Positions 12,481 to 25,289 of a DNA stretch of 64,000 nt are shown piece after piece. The DNA comes from Lamellibrachia satsuma (lineage: Eukaryota; Annelida; Polychaeta; Sabellida; Siboglinidae). The DNA lies in assembly GCA_033239005.1 (NCBI GenBank), contig BSQZ01000011.1:1028501-1092500 (forward strand). The letters run 5' to 3'. A model generated the notes under the pieces. It ran no database searches. It worked only from the letters and a program-made list of their open reading frames with translations, and had not been told where the DNA came from. Positions within the stretch are counted from its first letter, which is position 1. Each line of letters opens with the position of its first letter. A program made the position numbers and the translations under genes.

Positions 12481-12692
12481 AATCCGTGACTAGAGACCTG
12501 GACTAGTTGTTAGAATTTCCAGTTAAAACAACTTTTTTTGTGAAAAGTATGTTAGATGCATCATTTCTGTCAATGCATACATACCATTTATTATTCGTGT
12601 TAATAAAATATACCATGCTATTGATAGTCCATATTGTAGTTAGGTAGATAAGTGAAGTTTTCTAGGCCCCGTCGACTGTAACAACTAGTCCT

Positions 12693-12825
12693 CAGACGTA
12701 CTCGTAATGTACTCGTAAAATCTGAGTACATTGAGTATGAGTACGAGTACATGATCCATAAGTAACATGAGTACGAGTACGAGTAGTTCAAACATTTCCT
12801 CGAGTACACGAACACCGAGTACTTC
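12693..12825. repeat. GAGTAC/GTACTC cluster
   Basis: Ten or so copies of GTACTC/GAGTAC hexamers, facing both ways, in about 130 bp (for example gagtacgagtacgagtag near 12770). Because the hexamers are reverse complements of each other, the block can fold. No gene overlaps it. Confidence 0.6.
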
Positions 12826-13139
12826 CGCTCCAGGTCTGCTTACCAGCATATAAGGAAAACTACCAGAACAAAACAGAACGGGTTGAACAAAACTGGGACT
12901 GACAACATCAAGCATTGGACAGATGGTGAACCAAAGTGGCTAGAGAGATGGCAAGGAGACATCAAAGGCCTAACTGTGGCTGTGACTACACAAGAAGAAG
13001 ATTATGGACAATTTATGGAGGCCTTGCGCAGCAGTTGGGATACACTTTTTGTTAACTACAATTATTACAAGTAATAACACCAACAATATAGTAATAATAA
13101 ACTCGAACTGGAGGCAAGCCGTCTGGCTCTATGCTACAC

Positions 13140-14863
13140 GTGTGAGCTGCAGGGGGCACCCTTTGTGTCGTGTTCCTTTGTCAAGCAAATTTCTTCGTCC
13201 TCTGATTTGTCAATGATTGTGTCTCCTCCCGTAAGCTGTGTAGCACCAGTAGTTGTTGGTGCGGCTGTACTACTGGTAGTACACCCAGTAGAAGTCGCAT
13301 TATTAGTGATGTAGTCGTTGTTTTAGCCGTGGTTGTAATGACAGTTGGCGCCACCCAGCTGTTAATAACAATTAATAACAATAATAACAATATAATAAAA
13401 AAAGTTGGTACATTAGCAATCACTGCAGTATTATAGAAAGTAAATATGTGTGTGTGTGCGTGCGTGCGTGCGTGCGTGTTATTTGCGTGAAAATCTGATA
13501 TGCTATTTGCTCATATTGCACGCACAAAGTTCTAATCTGGCAAACTCACCGGCGTCTTCTTTGTTCAGCCCCTGTGTCCATGCCCTTCACAAGACGCTTA
13601 CCACAAGCTGCCATAAGAACGACTATCAATAAGGAAACAGCTAGGCTCAGCAGCACGTTCAAGCATATGTCTCCTGCAAGAAACGACATTCTAATATTAT
13701 GCTGTAATTAATGTATTTTAACTATTGATTATTATATCTATGCAACGACGAAATAGCTTCTACAAGCTTTTTCGGATAGTGCCGGCTAGAAAAAGATGAA
13801 AAATATAGAAATATCATGCCAGAAATCCCCCGGCTGATTGTATAGTCGCCCGAACCCCCTTTTGCAAAACAATGAAGACCGGTATGTATAGGTATGTTAA
13901 TTATTCCCATAAAGCGATCTTTATATGTTACAAAACTGGCTTAAGCCCTGTGTTATTTCATCGCCGAAAGTTCAGACAATGGAGGTATTTTAATTGTACA
14001 AAAGCCCCTCCAACTGGCCCAACTTTTTCTGCACAGTGTTTGTTTTGATCGCCGTGACCATGACGTGTCATTCGGAGTACTGATAGAGACATCATCTAGG
14101 ATACTTCGTGAGTAGTTTGTCCTTTGGGTATTCTAGAGCACGGCCTACACGCTACGTCTCGACGCAGCGCAAATGAACTGTTGTTGTTGAGAGTCGGGTT
14201 GCGTCTTGTTTTGTCGGGTTGTAACGGGTGTGCGTTCTTGCGACTCAGAAGCACACACGTAGGAGTTTCCTAGCACTGCCAGATAACTTACAACAAGGCT
14301 CGGCACAACAAAAACCGACGAACTTGCATCGGCTTCGTAATAGTACATAAACGTTACAACGAGACACAACTCGGCTCGTTCCTTCCGTTTGTCTCACACA
14401 AACCGTTGCTGCAATTTTGGGGCGTCACAACAGCTCGTCAGAAGTTACATCCACTTTAGCTTTAGCTTCAATAACACGTGTTATTCCTCGTATTTTTCAT
14501 TGTACTGTGTATTATCTTATGATGGGATATTTCGCGCATGGAGCCGGTGAGATGGTGTCAACGCACTTGCATGTAAATGGCCGAGTGCCAATGATGTAAC
14601 ACATTCATCCAAATTTCTTAAATTGAGATAAATTGCAACTCACGTTTTGTTGGAGATAACTCCACAGCTCCTGGAGCTTTCGCGACGAAGATTCCCGAAT
14701 ATGTTGTCTCGTCCGCCGAGAATTCCCTGAAGACGACTACGTGGTGTTTCGTGACGACTTTCATATGTTTCGTGTCCAAGACCACCGCGTGTTTCGTGAC
14801 ATCGACCTGACGTTCCGTGACGTCCACATGATGTACCCAAACGGGTAGAGGTAAGTATGAAGG
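13140..14863 (-). pseudogene. Inverted homologue of exons 2-4 of the four-exon gene
   Basis: Minus-strand exon 2 equivalent 14644-14863 (contains VTKHHVVVFREFSADE and ends ELSPTK, with donor AAAAC|GTGAGT). Exon 3 equivalent 13550-13673 (LNVLLSLAVSLLIVVLMAAC then EQRRRR, a transmembrane helix). Exon 4 equivalent from 13358 (WVAPTVITTTAKTTTT, later GGDTIIDKSEDEE in a shifted frame). Order, splice sites and sequence match the plus-strand gene at 8.1-9.6 kb. In the exon 2 homologue an extra base puts the repeat frame out of register with a phase-1 leader. Exon 4 has an internal frame change. No leader exon was found beyond 14863, so this copy looks non-functional. Confidence 0.55.
13446..13479. 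repeat. (GTGC)n microsatellite
   Basis: About eight GTGC units after a short GT run, between exons 3 and 4 of the inverted gene copy. Confidence 0.85.
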
Positions 14864-14899
14864 CTGTAAGCTTAGGCGAGACCGGGTCTAGTTGTATAC

Positions 14900-16840
14900 A
14901 GGGGCAAGTTGTTACAGAGTTGTTTCACGAAAACATAGCTCACGTATGGAGATACCATCGACGGTAGTTGGTTGGAAGTCCACTAGCAGATACAATGTCT
15001 AAAAATCGGGGTCGAGAAGACGAAAGTTAACGAGATGTGGACAAAAATAACTTTTTAACAACCTAACACTTTTTGGTATGCCCACATAATATCTTACGCA
15101 GCTACTTTTCATGTTTCGTGAATGAAACTTTAAACATGTCTACTATATAATATACGAGGTTATACCAAATAGAAATTAAATTGAAATTCAATATTTTGTT
15201 ATCGTCCACGTGCGTTTAACTTTTTCCCAAACAAATTATTGTAGCAAGTTGTTATAATTGTATTGGGACAATTTGTTACAACTGTAACAATTGGGTGACA
15301 ATCTTGTTTAATATTGTTCAATGTTTATGGCACAGCCCTATTTGAGCAATTAATAAATATTGCACGATTCATTGAAATGTGGATGTTCGTGCGCATGTGC
15401 GTGAGTGCGTTCGTGTGTGTATCATTCAACCAAGTAGAAGTCGCATTACATATATATATATTGCCTTTCACTATTCCATACTCTATTCAATCATTCATAT
15501 TCCACTCACAATTGTTTATTATGTAACACTCCGGGGAATGAGTCCCCTTTGGTAACTAAATATGAAAAACTTTATATATGAAGCTGTGAACGCCTACATT
15601 GTAATGCACACTGTGTATATAAGATGCATAATCCAATTAACCCGTTTTATCTCTTACCCAGATGGTCGCCTTTCTCTGTGTCCAGCTTATCTTGACCATA
15701 GTGCATAGAGTATATTTGTCGATGCGTGAAATTAATGTTCTACTTATTCTGTTTTTGTGGTTTCATCGACACGTTCGTGTTTCCACTGTCGTTCGACATA
15801 TATCAATATAAACATTTAGTGACAATGTATGTATAATATCAACATTAATTCGTTAAGAGTGGGATTACACAAGAAAGCGTCTTGATAGCGATGATATGGG
15901 CGTAATTGTTTTTGACGCATATCGCTTTTCGTAAAGCATGAAAGCCAACTAGAACAATGCCGTCGGTTTTGACAATAGTCCGTGCCCCGAATAGCACGTG
16001 CAAATGAATGGAACTTAGTTTTCTGTTGATGTTCCAGAAGCTATGACAACACGAATTTTTATCACAGCGTAGAACAACGGTCGTCGGTTTACGATGTCGT
16101 AATAGGGGAGACAGGTTTGGGTAAATATGAAAGACGGTGACAAAAGTCCACATGTAAACACAAATAAATCGAGAAGAATAATCGTACACATCCAAAGAAC
16201 GTTGCCCTGATAATGTGGCCCAGTCCTCTGCCACGTGGGAAGGTCTGGCCCATCTGTCTAATAAAATAAGCTAATTTGCCCGAAACAAAATATCATTTAT
16301 CGATCATGTTGTTTTATAAATGTCGGAGAATGTATTAGTACGTAGGTGTAACTGGTGTTATTCTTTTTGGGTAAAGTGGTCGGCATGTTCTTGAGTTGAG
16401 TCAGTTGAGTTGAGTCACTTATGGATGCCGTCTGCCACCTGCATGGTCATAATTTTATGTCATGCCTGTTGCTTTCAAACCATCACTCTTCATGCAGCGT
16501 TGTAAAATAGGCAGACACATTTCATTGGCACTATTTTTACACTTTCTCTATCATTAAACGTATCAACAGAATACGTTTACCAAATTTTTTTTGTTTTCTC
16601 TTCCATTGGAAAGCGGGACTGAAAAGGCATACTTAACTTTGGCTTGTTTATCTGCAATAAATGAAGTGTAAGGAATACTATAATAGTTCTAAGGAGATAC
16701 AACACAACATTGGTGTAATTCGTAGCTTTTACTGTAGTTATTTGAAGATTTCCCAATTGTGATTGTTCACTGTCAACTTATGATTTTGAAATGATGCTAA
16801 TGTGCAGTTATGTTAATGTGCAGAAAGAAGCCAGTTTTCC
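14900..16840. other. No gene identified
   Basis: AT-rich intergenic sequence. A 129-codon minus-strand open frame at 15845-16234 has no recognisable motif and no supporting splice sites. Short 'gcaagttgtta' strings near 14905 and 15243 resemble one near the left edge. Nothing else was recognised. Confidence 0.35.
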
Positions 16841-16844
16841 CTAC

Positions 16845-17455
16845 TGCAGAGGACTCAAAGAAGACAGTTGTCCCTGCCTGCTGTAGAGGACAAAAAAAAG
16901 ACAGTTGTCCCTGTTGTAGAGGACAGAAAGAAGCCCGTCGTCCCTGCCTGCTGTAGAGGACAGAAAGAAGCCAGTTGTTCCTGCCTGCTGTAGAGGACAG
17001 AAAGAAGCCAGTTGTTCCTGCGTGCTGTAGAGGACAGAAAGAAGCCAGTTGTTCCTGCTGTAGAGGATAGAAAGAAGCTACTTGTCCTTGCTGTAGAGGA
17101 CAGATAAAAGCCAGTTGCTTGTGCGGTAGAGGACAAAAAAAGTCACTTGTCCCTGCTGTGGAGGATAGAAAGAATCCAGTTGTCCATGATGTAGAGGATA
17201 GAAAGAAAGAATCCAGTTGTCCCTGATGTAGAGGATAGAAAGAATCCAGTTGTCACTGCCCGCTACAGAAGACAGAAAGAAGCCAATTGTAGAGGATAGA
17301 AAGAAGCAAGTTGTCCCTGCTGTAGAGGATAAACAAAAAGTCACTTGTCCTTGCTGTAGAGGACACAAATAAGCCAGTTGTCCATACCTGCAATAGAGGA
17401 CAGAAAGAAGCCACTTGTCCCTGCTGTAGAGGACACAACGAAGCTAGTGTCCCTG
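16845..17455. repeat. ~31-bp minisatellite (GTAGAGGACAGAAAGAAGCC type)
   Basis: About nineteen imperfect copies of a unit containing gtagaggacagaaagaagcc and agttgtccctgct, with period varying from about 27 to 35 bp. Ser-Thr-Ala-Phe-rich minus-strand frames over it arise from the repeat. No neighbouring gene was found. Confidence 0.85.
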
Positions 17456-18030
17456 CTGCTGATAACAGTTAATAAAAATGCTAGCACACATGAATTGCAG
17501 TACTACATTTAATGATACGATGATTGGCACTTGCCCGTACGTTCAATAGAAGCTCAGAGAAGACCAATAGGAAACATATAATTATTCTTCTGGAAACAAT
17601 CCAAATAATGACATTATATATATATACAATCATTAATGATACATTTGTTTCCTATCGCTAAGACAGGCAAAGTTATGTCTGGCTTCTGGATATTTCTGCT
17701 GGTTGCAATGTCCTGTCACATGTCCTAGGCCACAGCTTGTGTTGAGCTGTTGTACATCATCATTGATGTCAGTTTGTGAGATTGTTCAGTCTTCTATGAT
17801 ATCACCGTATTGGTTCCTTCTTACATCTGCAAACAAAACAGGCCACAAATGACAGCAGCAATTGAAAACTGCGAGGGAATGTTGTTAAGGAAACGCAGTT
17901 GTCATTAAAGGTAGAAGGCCTGAGTGTCTATGATTTATCAATTATCTGTTTGTGAATATCGCCCTTGTCGTTAACTAGATTTGTGAACAGCTAAACCCAA
18001 TTTCCAGTGGACAAAGGCATTTAGGCGCAC

Positions 18031-18049
18031 ATTATCATTAACACATACG
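18031..18049. repeat. Target-site duplication, left copy
   Basis: The 19-bp string attatcattaacacatacg, present again without mismatch at 19171-19189 directly after the LINE tail. Confidence 0.9.
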
Positions 18050-19170
18050 CTACTTAAATTAAAAGCCCATGGTATCGGGGATAGCATAACTGACTGGATA
18101 GAACAATGGCTGACTGACAGAAGACAACGAGTTGTAGTAGATGGCGAAGTTTCAAATTGGAAATCGGTTTTGAGTGGGGTACCTCAAGGATCAGTATTAG
18201 GACCTATATTATTCTTAATTTATATCAATGACTTGGACGACAGTATAACAAGTAACGTACTGAAATTTGCGGACGACACAAAACTGTTTAGAAAGGTTAA
18301 TACTGATGGTGATAAACAACATTTACAAAACGATCTAGACAGATTAGTGAAATGGTCTGAGAAATGGCAGATGCTGTTCAATTTTGGGAAATGTAAATGC
18401 CTACATACAGGACATGGGAACTTGAATGTAAACTATAAAATGGGAGCTACTGTTCTTGGTACTACTGTAAAAGAAAAGGACTTAGGAGTTACAATAAGCG
18501 CTGATATGAAAGTTTCAGAGCAGTGTGGTATTGCAGCTTCAAAGGGTAATCAAATTCTTGGATTGATTAGAAGAAACATAACATACAAGGGAAAAAGTTA
18601 ATTATACCTCTTTATAAAGCAATAGTTAGACCTCATTTAGAATACTGTATACAAGCATGGAGACCATATCGTAAGAAGGATATAGATACGCTTGACGCAT
18701 ACAAAGGAGAGCAACTAAAATGATTCCAGAACTTAGAGACCTTAGTTATGAAGAACGCCTGAAAGAATGTGGTTTAACAACTCTAGAGACAAGGAGGTTA
18801 AGAGGAGATCAGATTGAAGTTTTTAAGATATTGAATGGGTATGAAAATATTGATAGAAATATGTTTTTCTCACTCAAGAAGGATAGCAGAACTAGAGGAC
18901 ATGAGGTAAAATTAGTAAAGGATCAATGTAGATTGGACATCAGGAAGCACTCGTTCTCACAGAGGACAGTAAATGAATGGAACAAACTGTCTACAGATTG
19001 TGTAGCTGCTAGCAGCGTGAATATGTTTAAAAACAAGGTTGACACATATATCAGGAGGGCGGGTTATAAGTAGGTGAACATTGTTGGACTCTCGATAAGC
19101 CAATGGCTTCCTTGTCCACTTGCCATCTGGGCCTTTGGCTTGGATGGCAAATCTTGTTAAATCTTGTTAA
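18050..19170 (+). mobile_element. 5'-truncated CR1-like LINE with target duplication
   Basis: Begins inside the reverse transcriptase and runs through GVPQGSVLGPILFLIYINDL, the catalytic FADDTKLF, and the thumb and C-terminal part (MIPELRDLSYEERLKECGL). Two single-base losses break the frame: one in an A run near 18596 and one near 18689. The 3' end is two copies of AAATCTTGTT, the short tandem tail typical of CR1-superfamily elements that lack poly(A). A perfect 19-bp target duplication flanks it. It is nearly identical to the longer minus-strand copy at 26331-28836, indicating recent activity of the family. Confidence 0.9.
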
Positions 19171-19189
19171 ATTATCATTAACACATACG
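19171..19189. repeat. Target-site duplication, right copy
   Basis: Exact match of 18031-18049, immediately after the AAATCTTGTT tail of the truncated LINE. Confidence 0.9.
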
Positions 19190-19957
19190 TTCTATCCACA
19201 TGTTATGTAAACATGATATTTGGGCCACAACATTCAAATTAAACAGATAACGGTTAATTTCTGAAAAAAAATTGCGGTTCAGTAAGACACATGGGCAGTC
19301 AGTACGTTAGAAAAGATACGGTTGGTGCTACATAACACGATTTTATGATAAGTGATCAAACTTAGCACCTTTGACATTAAGGAAACTTACGGGGGATGTG
19401 TTTGTTGTCCATAACGTCAAGGAAATTGCTATACACCTGCTAGGTTGTGCACGTAACCCTGTTCTCCTAGTGTATCATGTACAGGGCAAATAAGAAGTGA
19501 ATGTTTGTATTTGTCCACCACTTCTACAGCGGACTACAACAATGTTTTTTGGGAATGTAACTTGCAAAGAACAAAAACTGTGACCATCTGCCCTGTGTAT
19601 GTTATTCTTCGATTAAATCACCCTCACCCAAAAAAAGTAAAGACCATGAATCTAAAAAAAAACGAAAAAATGTTCAGCAAGTTGGGAGAATCATTTAACA
19701 TTGATTTTCACACAATTATTCAATTATGAAGTTTACTTACAACTGTTCGCCAACCATTGGTATGTTCTTCAGGAACTGAATTCTGGGAAGACTTAGTTCT
19801 TCTTCTGCTCACCAGAAGGAACTAGGACCACCAGAAACCAGTTCCTGAGGAAGGCATCCAATGGTTGCTGAAACATTATAATCAGCCAACTTCACTAGTT
19901 GTGTTCCAAACAAAATCTAAATTAAAGAAGATCAGTATGAAGATTCTGTATTTTGGG
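19190..19957. other. Downstream of the OCIA gene, no gene seen
   Basis: AT-rich sequence between the LINE and the last visible exon of the OCIA-domain gene. A terminal exon or 3' untranslated region of that gene might lie here, but no exon with convincing borders was found. Confidence 0.3.
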
Positions 19958-20052
19958 CTATGTTTTCACTGTCATATTGTAATAATTATGTGTAGCAACA
20001 TTAATACAGATAGTTACAGAAATAACTGCATTGTGTGAACCACCAAACGTAC

Positions 20053-22855
20053 GTCTTGATGGCTGTTGCTGCCGAGGCTTTGATGGCACCGGGGTAGTTT
20101 TCAATGCATCATCTGCATGCACATCAAATGTTGAGTAAGCGTCAGCAGAGGATGGAGGAGGTGCAGGACCCTGGGGGACGGGAGTCTGTTCCTGCCTTGG
20201 TGCACGCTGACTCTCAACCATCTTCTGGGAATACTCATCTCGATTTCTCTTCTGAAGGTTGCGGTAGCTGGTATATGTTTGCTCCTTCCGCTGTTGTCGC
20301 ATAATAGTGCTGCTGTCACCTACGGAAGAGATAGAACAGTGTCTGTTTGGGTGATATTGAGTTTTAACCCCACATGAGGCTCAATCCAAACCCTGCTAAA
20401 CTTGCTTCTATTTATGGTAAAACAACAGTCGAGTAAACTAGCTGCAACTACAACATTGTGAACTACATCACAAGAAATATCATTAGTCATATAATGTTTA
20501 GATATAAATTCAAGACAAACAATAACATATTTTTACACTCCATTATAATGAATCAACAACATTTCGAAAAACGAAGCTGGAGTGTCCTCTCCAGGGTGCC
20601 AGAAGGAAAGCCCTCATCAACTATAAGTAAGTCCCCAGTAGGCAAAACTTGGATGCTCTCAGAGCTGCTGAGTGCTAGGCCCAATGGACTGCTCAGCACT
20701 GCGCCAACGAATACTGGTTGAAACTCTGCGAGAGCATATAATCTCATGCAGAAGCTGGAAATGCTAGAGGGATGTATGATGGCAGCTACTAAAGTGGCCC
20801 CTTTGAAAACAAAGACGGGAAACCATCACAGACCCCAGCAAGCAGAAGGACAGATGGGTGGAGCACTACCTTGAACTCACTGCAACAGAGGATGTTGTCA
20901 CAGACACAGTTCTCTTCTTCATCCTCGACCTTTCAGTCATGGAACAACTGGTCATTGACACCACTACTGAAGAGCTCAGCAAGGTGATTGACTGTCTTGC
21001 CAGCAGTAAAGCTCCGGGAAGTGATGGTATCCCACCAGAGCTCATCAAAAGTGGGAAGTTAGTACTGCTAATGCACCTACATGAACTCCTGTGTCTCTGT
21101 TGGATGGAGAGAAAATCGTGCCCCAGGACATAATGCAACCATGCCCCAGGACGGGACGCAAACATCGAACAAGAGAGACCACAGTGACTGCAATAATTAC
21201 CAAGGCTTCTTGCTGTGCATTGTTGGGAAGGTCTTTGCTCGTGTTGCTCTGACTAGGTTGCAGACCCTAGTACCACGCATCTATCCTGAATCTCAGTGTG
21301 GATTCAGAGCTGGCACATCAACAGTGGATATGATCTTCTCACTCTAACAGCTCCAAGAGAACCCCAAGAGAAGTGCCGCAAACAGTGTAAGCCACTCTAT
21401 ATAGCCTTCATAGATCTCACAAAGGCTTTCGACCTCGTCAGTCTCTTCAAGCTTCTTCGGAAGAGTGATCTCGTTCTTCCATGAGAACATGTACAGCACC
21501 GTCACCTATAATGGAGCCACATCTGTCGACTTCAAGATCAGCAGTGGAATAAAGCAAGGTTGCGTTCTTGCACCAACCCTCTTTGGTATCTTCTTTTCCA
21601 TGCTGCTGTCTTACGCCTTCAGTGCTTCAGACAAGGGCATCTACCTGGGAGGAAGGAGAGAGCATTTGCCGACTGTGTTTGTTTTTGTGAGCTGTGAAAG
21701 AGACTGTCACTCTCACATTGAACTTACCAGCTACAGCAGACACTGTCCAACCCAGTGGTGACCCTAAACCCGGGCACAGTCCATCGTCTCCCGTGACAGA
21801 CGGATGCCTACTACTACTATAATGAATCAACTGAACAGTATGTTAAAAAGTATTTGAAGTTCCAAATATATTTCGCTGAAATGCAGATACACGGGATAAC
21901 AATTAATTAGAAATACAAATGTGAAAATGTATTTAAATGCATTTAATGACAAATGCATTAGATCACATCTGATAATGGTGAGGACATACGATCAATGCTG
22001 GGTCGCAATGTGTCATCGAGTCCTTTGTACTCGACATTTTGATCAGTGTCGATGTCACCAGCATGGTAGTGATCGTCAGCTAAAGTTGCTTGATGATTGG
22101 AGCCAGCACCAGCTGACATTTCATCCTGCGACTTATCGGAGAAACCAGTACCAGGGAGCGACCTACAGGAAAAACACTCCACATGACTATCAGCTTGTCC
22201 CTTGCATGTGCAATGCAAATGCACTGGAATGTGCATTGCAGCCATAAAATGCTATGAGCATTCGCATGAATACCCTATCATTTGTATTTGAATGAGACCT
22301 CTAAACATTTGCTTTTTTAAAAGCTCAATCAAATGCATTTTAAATGCCGAGTAATTTATGGAATAATATTACAGTTAGATTCTGCACCTTATATATGCAG
22401 TTTTGTACTCTTGCTGTATAATCTTCATATTGTGTAATAGTCACAGTTGTTTGATTCTTATTCTTCATTAATAAAATCTACATTATCTGACTTGTGAATC
22501 ATAACATGCTCTTTGCCAGACAGACTCTTGTACCAAGCACCCTATTATCGTCCCCTTGTGCTCACAAGTCCTGCAGTAGTCCGGTGCCCCTCTTCCCTTT
22601 CCGCATGGCCTCTGCTAGGGGGCTGTTCTCCAGTCGCATAATCTTCTCCCGGCAAGTTCCTTGGTAGGATATCTTCCCAACTATGTATGCCATAAGCGCG
22701 GCACCTTCAACAAAGCTGATCATGTGACTGTGTAATTGTAATAATTATAGATATAGTAACTTTCAGTATAATTTCAATTAAATGTAGCTCAGATGGTTGT
22801 TTAATATAAAGAAACCTTAGCTAACTCACTCCACATGTTTTTATAGCTGTGTAGG

Positions 22856-22916
<61 letters not shown>

Positions 22917-25209
22917 GTATATGTAAATTATTAAGCGTTAAGTATATATAAAAAAATAATATCAATCACTGCTGATGATATAATAGTATATGTAGCTATA
23001 GAGTAAAAACTACGTACCTTGTTTTTAAACAGTGCTCCAAAACGTGGATTTGGTGGAATGAAACCTAAAATCATTTCATAACAACATAATACTTGACTGA
23101 ACAACATACTGCAACATTGAAAATACACTAAAATATTTAAACATTATAAATATATGATCACGTTTGTATTCAATATATACATGTACACATCTACTTTTTA
23201 AACATATTTTTTTATAAACAGTAAATTGCTTTTATACATACATACACACATGCTTATCAAAGCCTTGGGATTCTTTCGTTAGCTAGAAAATTATGTAGTA
23301 TTTAGATTGTGACATTATCTTTTAATTTCCATAATGGCAAAACACCATCAGCCCATGCGCTAAATTTTTGGTAGCCTTAGATACATGCACTTCTTTGGTA
23401 CATAGTCAGTTCATTCAGGCATCACTTGCAGTTCAAGTTATTGGTAAGTCTAAATGAGATTGGAATAACATTGGGGCCAAAATTGCATCATGCTACATTC
23501 CAAATTGCATTGTGATACTTCCATTATGCACGAGACATAATATGAAACTATAACATAACATGGCATATAATGCGAACCGACAAACTCCTCAACAGTAGCA
23601 CCACATAGCGAATGAAATGAAAGTCACGATTTCACCACTGGCACAACTTTCATTTGATGTGCTGTTCTACACATTGTCATTTCATTTGGTGAACTCCTAA
23701 TTTTTTTATAAATCTCTCAATTTCAATTGCATACAATTGTGGATAGTGTTTGCTTTTAAAATGTACACAGGAACAAAATAACATCCATTTTTTTAAACAA
23801 TGTTACTTATACTCAAATGCACAGATACAATGATGCAACAAGTCGTAAACAGCAATCATGTTGCCAGCCAACATAACACTCCGCACTGTCCATTTTGAAT
23901 TCATAATCAAGTTGTGGCAGTGGTGATATGCTAAGTAATGCTATTGTCGGGTATTTGGGGAGAAATTGTGTACATTATATCCCCTAGGCTGCGACACTGG
24001 TGAGTGTTTCATATTATGGTGGCTGGGTTTCATATTATGTTTCGTGAACAATGGAAACATCACAATGCAATTTGGAATGTAACATGGTGTAATTTTGACC
24101 ACAATATCATTCCCTGAATAAGAGGATATCTTACCTTTTTTTACTAGTATCTGTGTAGTTCCAACAAACAACACTCCAAGAGGAACACCTGTAAAAGTGT
24201 GCTTTGAATTGGTTGCTAATAGGCATGTAGCAAGACATTAGTAGGTATTAGCAACAACACGACACACAAATTGGTGGAAGTTACTATATGGCTTAATGCA
24301 CCAACTGAAGAGGATAAGTAAGTAATAACACTGTTAATATAAAAATACGATTCAATTATTTACATGGAAATAACTTTTTTTATTAAAAGAACAACATAGC
24401 TATTAAAATGTGTTGATATTTTTATCTTTACCTTTTAAAATTATGCAGGTTTTATAGACATCATCATAGTCTGCAAATGGTAAGTTGTGTCCACGGTAAG
24501 TTTTTACTAACAGAGAAGAAAATATTTAACATGAACAGTCGGGGGTCGTTCACATTTACTTGTTCATACAAAGTGTAGTAATGAAGGGGATCAAGGCACC
24601 ACTAATTTTTTTATGTCGGTTGCATGTCATGGAGACACCATGGAGTTGTCTGAAACGCACAAAGCTTTAACATATTCTGATGGTTATTATTATATATTAT
24701 TATGTATTTGTTACATCAATGTTTTTCAATCAGGAAAATTATCAACATTTTAAAGTACTAATTGGGGGAAGGGGATGAGAATTTATATGTTTTGTACAAA
24801 TAGGTAATGTTGACAATAGTGAATAGCCCCTCACAAGCCATGGCAATCAGTTGTTTGTTCTGTGCTGTAACTTACATCTGTACCAGAAACTTTCTGTGTT
24901 GCATTCTTGTAAAGCCTTCATCTCATCTCTAGTAAGGCTGGCCTTCTGTTGCATCTAGATAAGATAAGCCAGTGCACCAGACAACATCACAATTAATTAC
25001 TATATCAATTAGCAAGTTCACATGCAATGAGTCCACTTTCAATTCACATCCTGGAACTCCCACTGTGTGATGCTGTCAGCTTACATTCAGGGTAAATGGT
25101 GTAATATCAAAATGTGTGTTTTAGTATGAAAATATTGTACTAATTTTACTGGAAAATCAATAAAAATACACATAGATTTGATTTAAACAATATACATATA
25201 TAATATATG

Positions 25210-25289
<80 letters not shown>

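Noticed and set aside
15845..16234. 129-codon minus-strand frame
   Set aside because: No recognisable motif, no splice support, composition like the surrounding intergenic DNA.
16855..17438. Ser/Thr/Phe-rich minus-strand frames
   Set aside because: Frames follow the ~31-bp minisatellite and change with each length variant.
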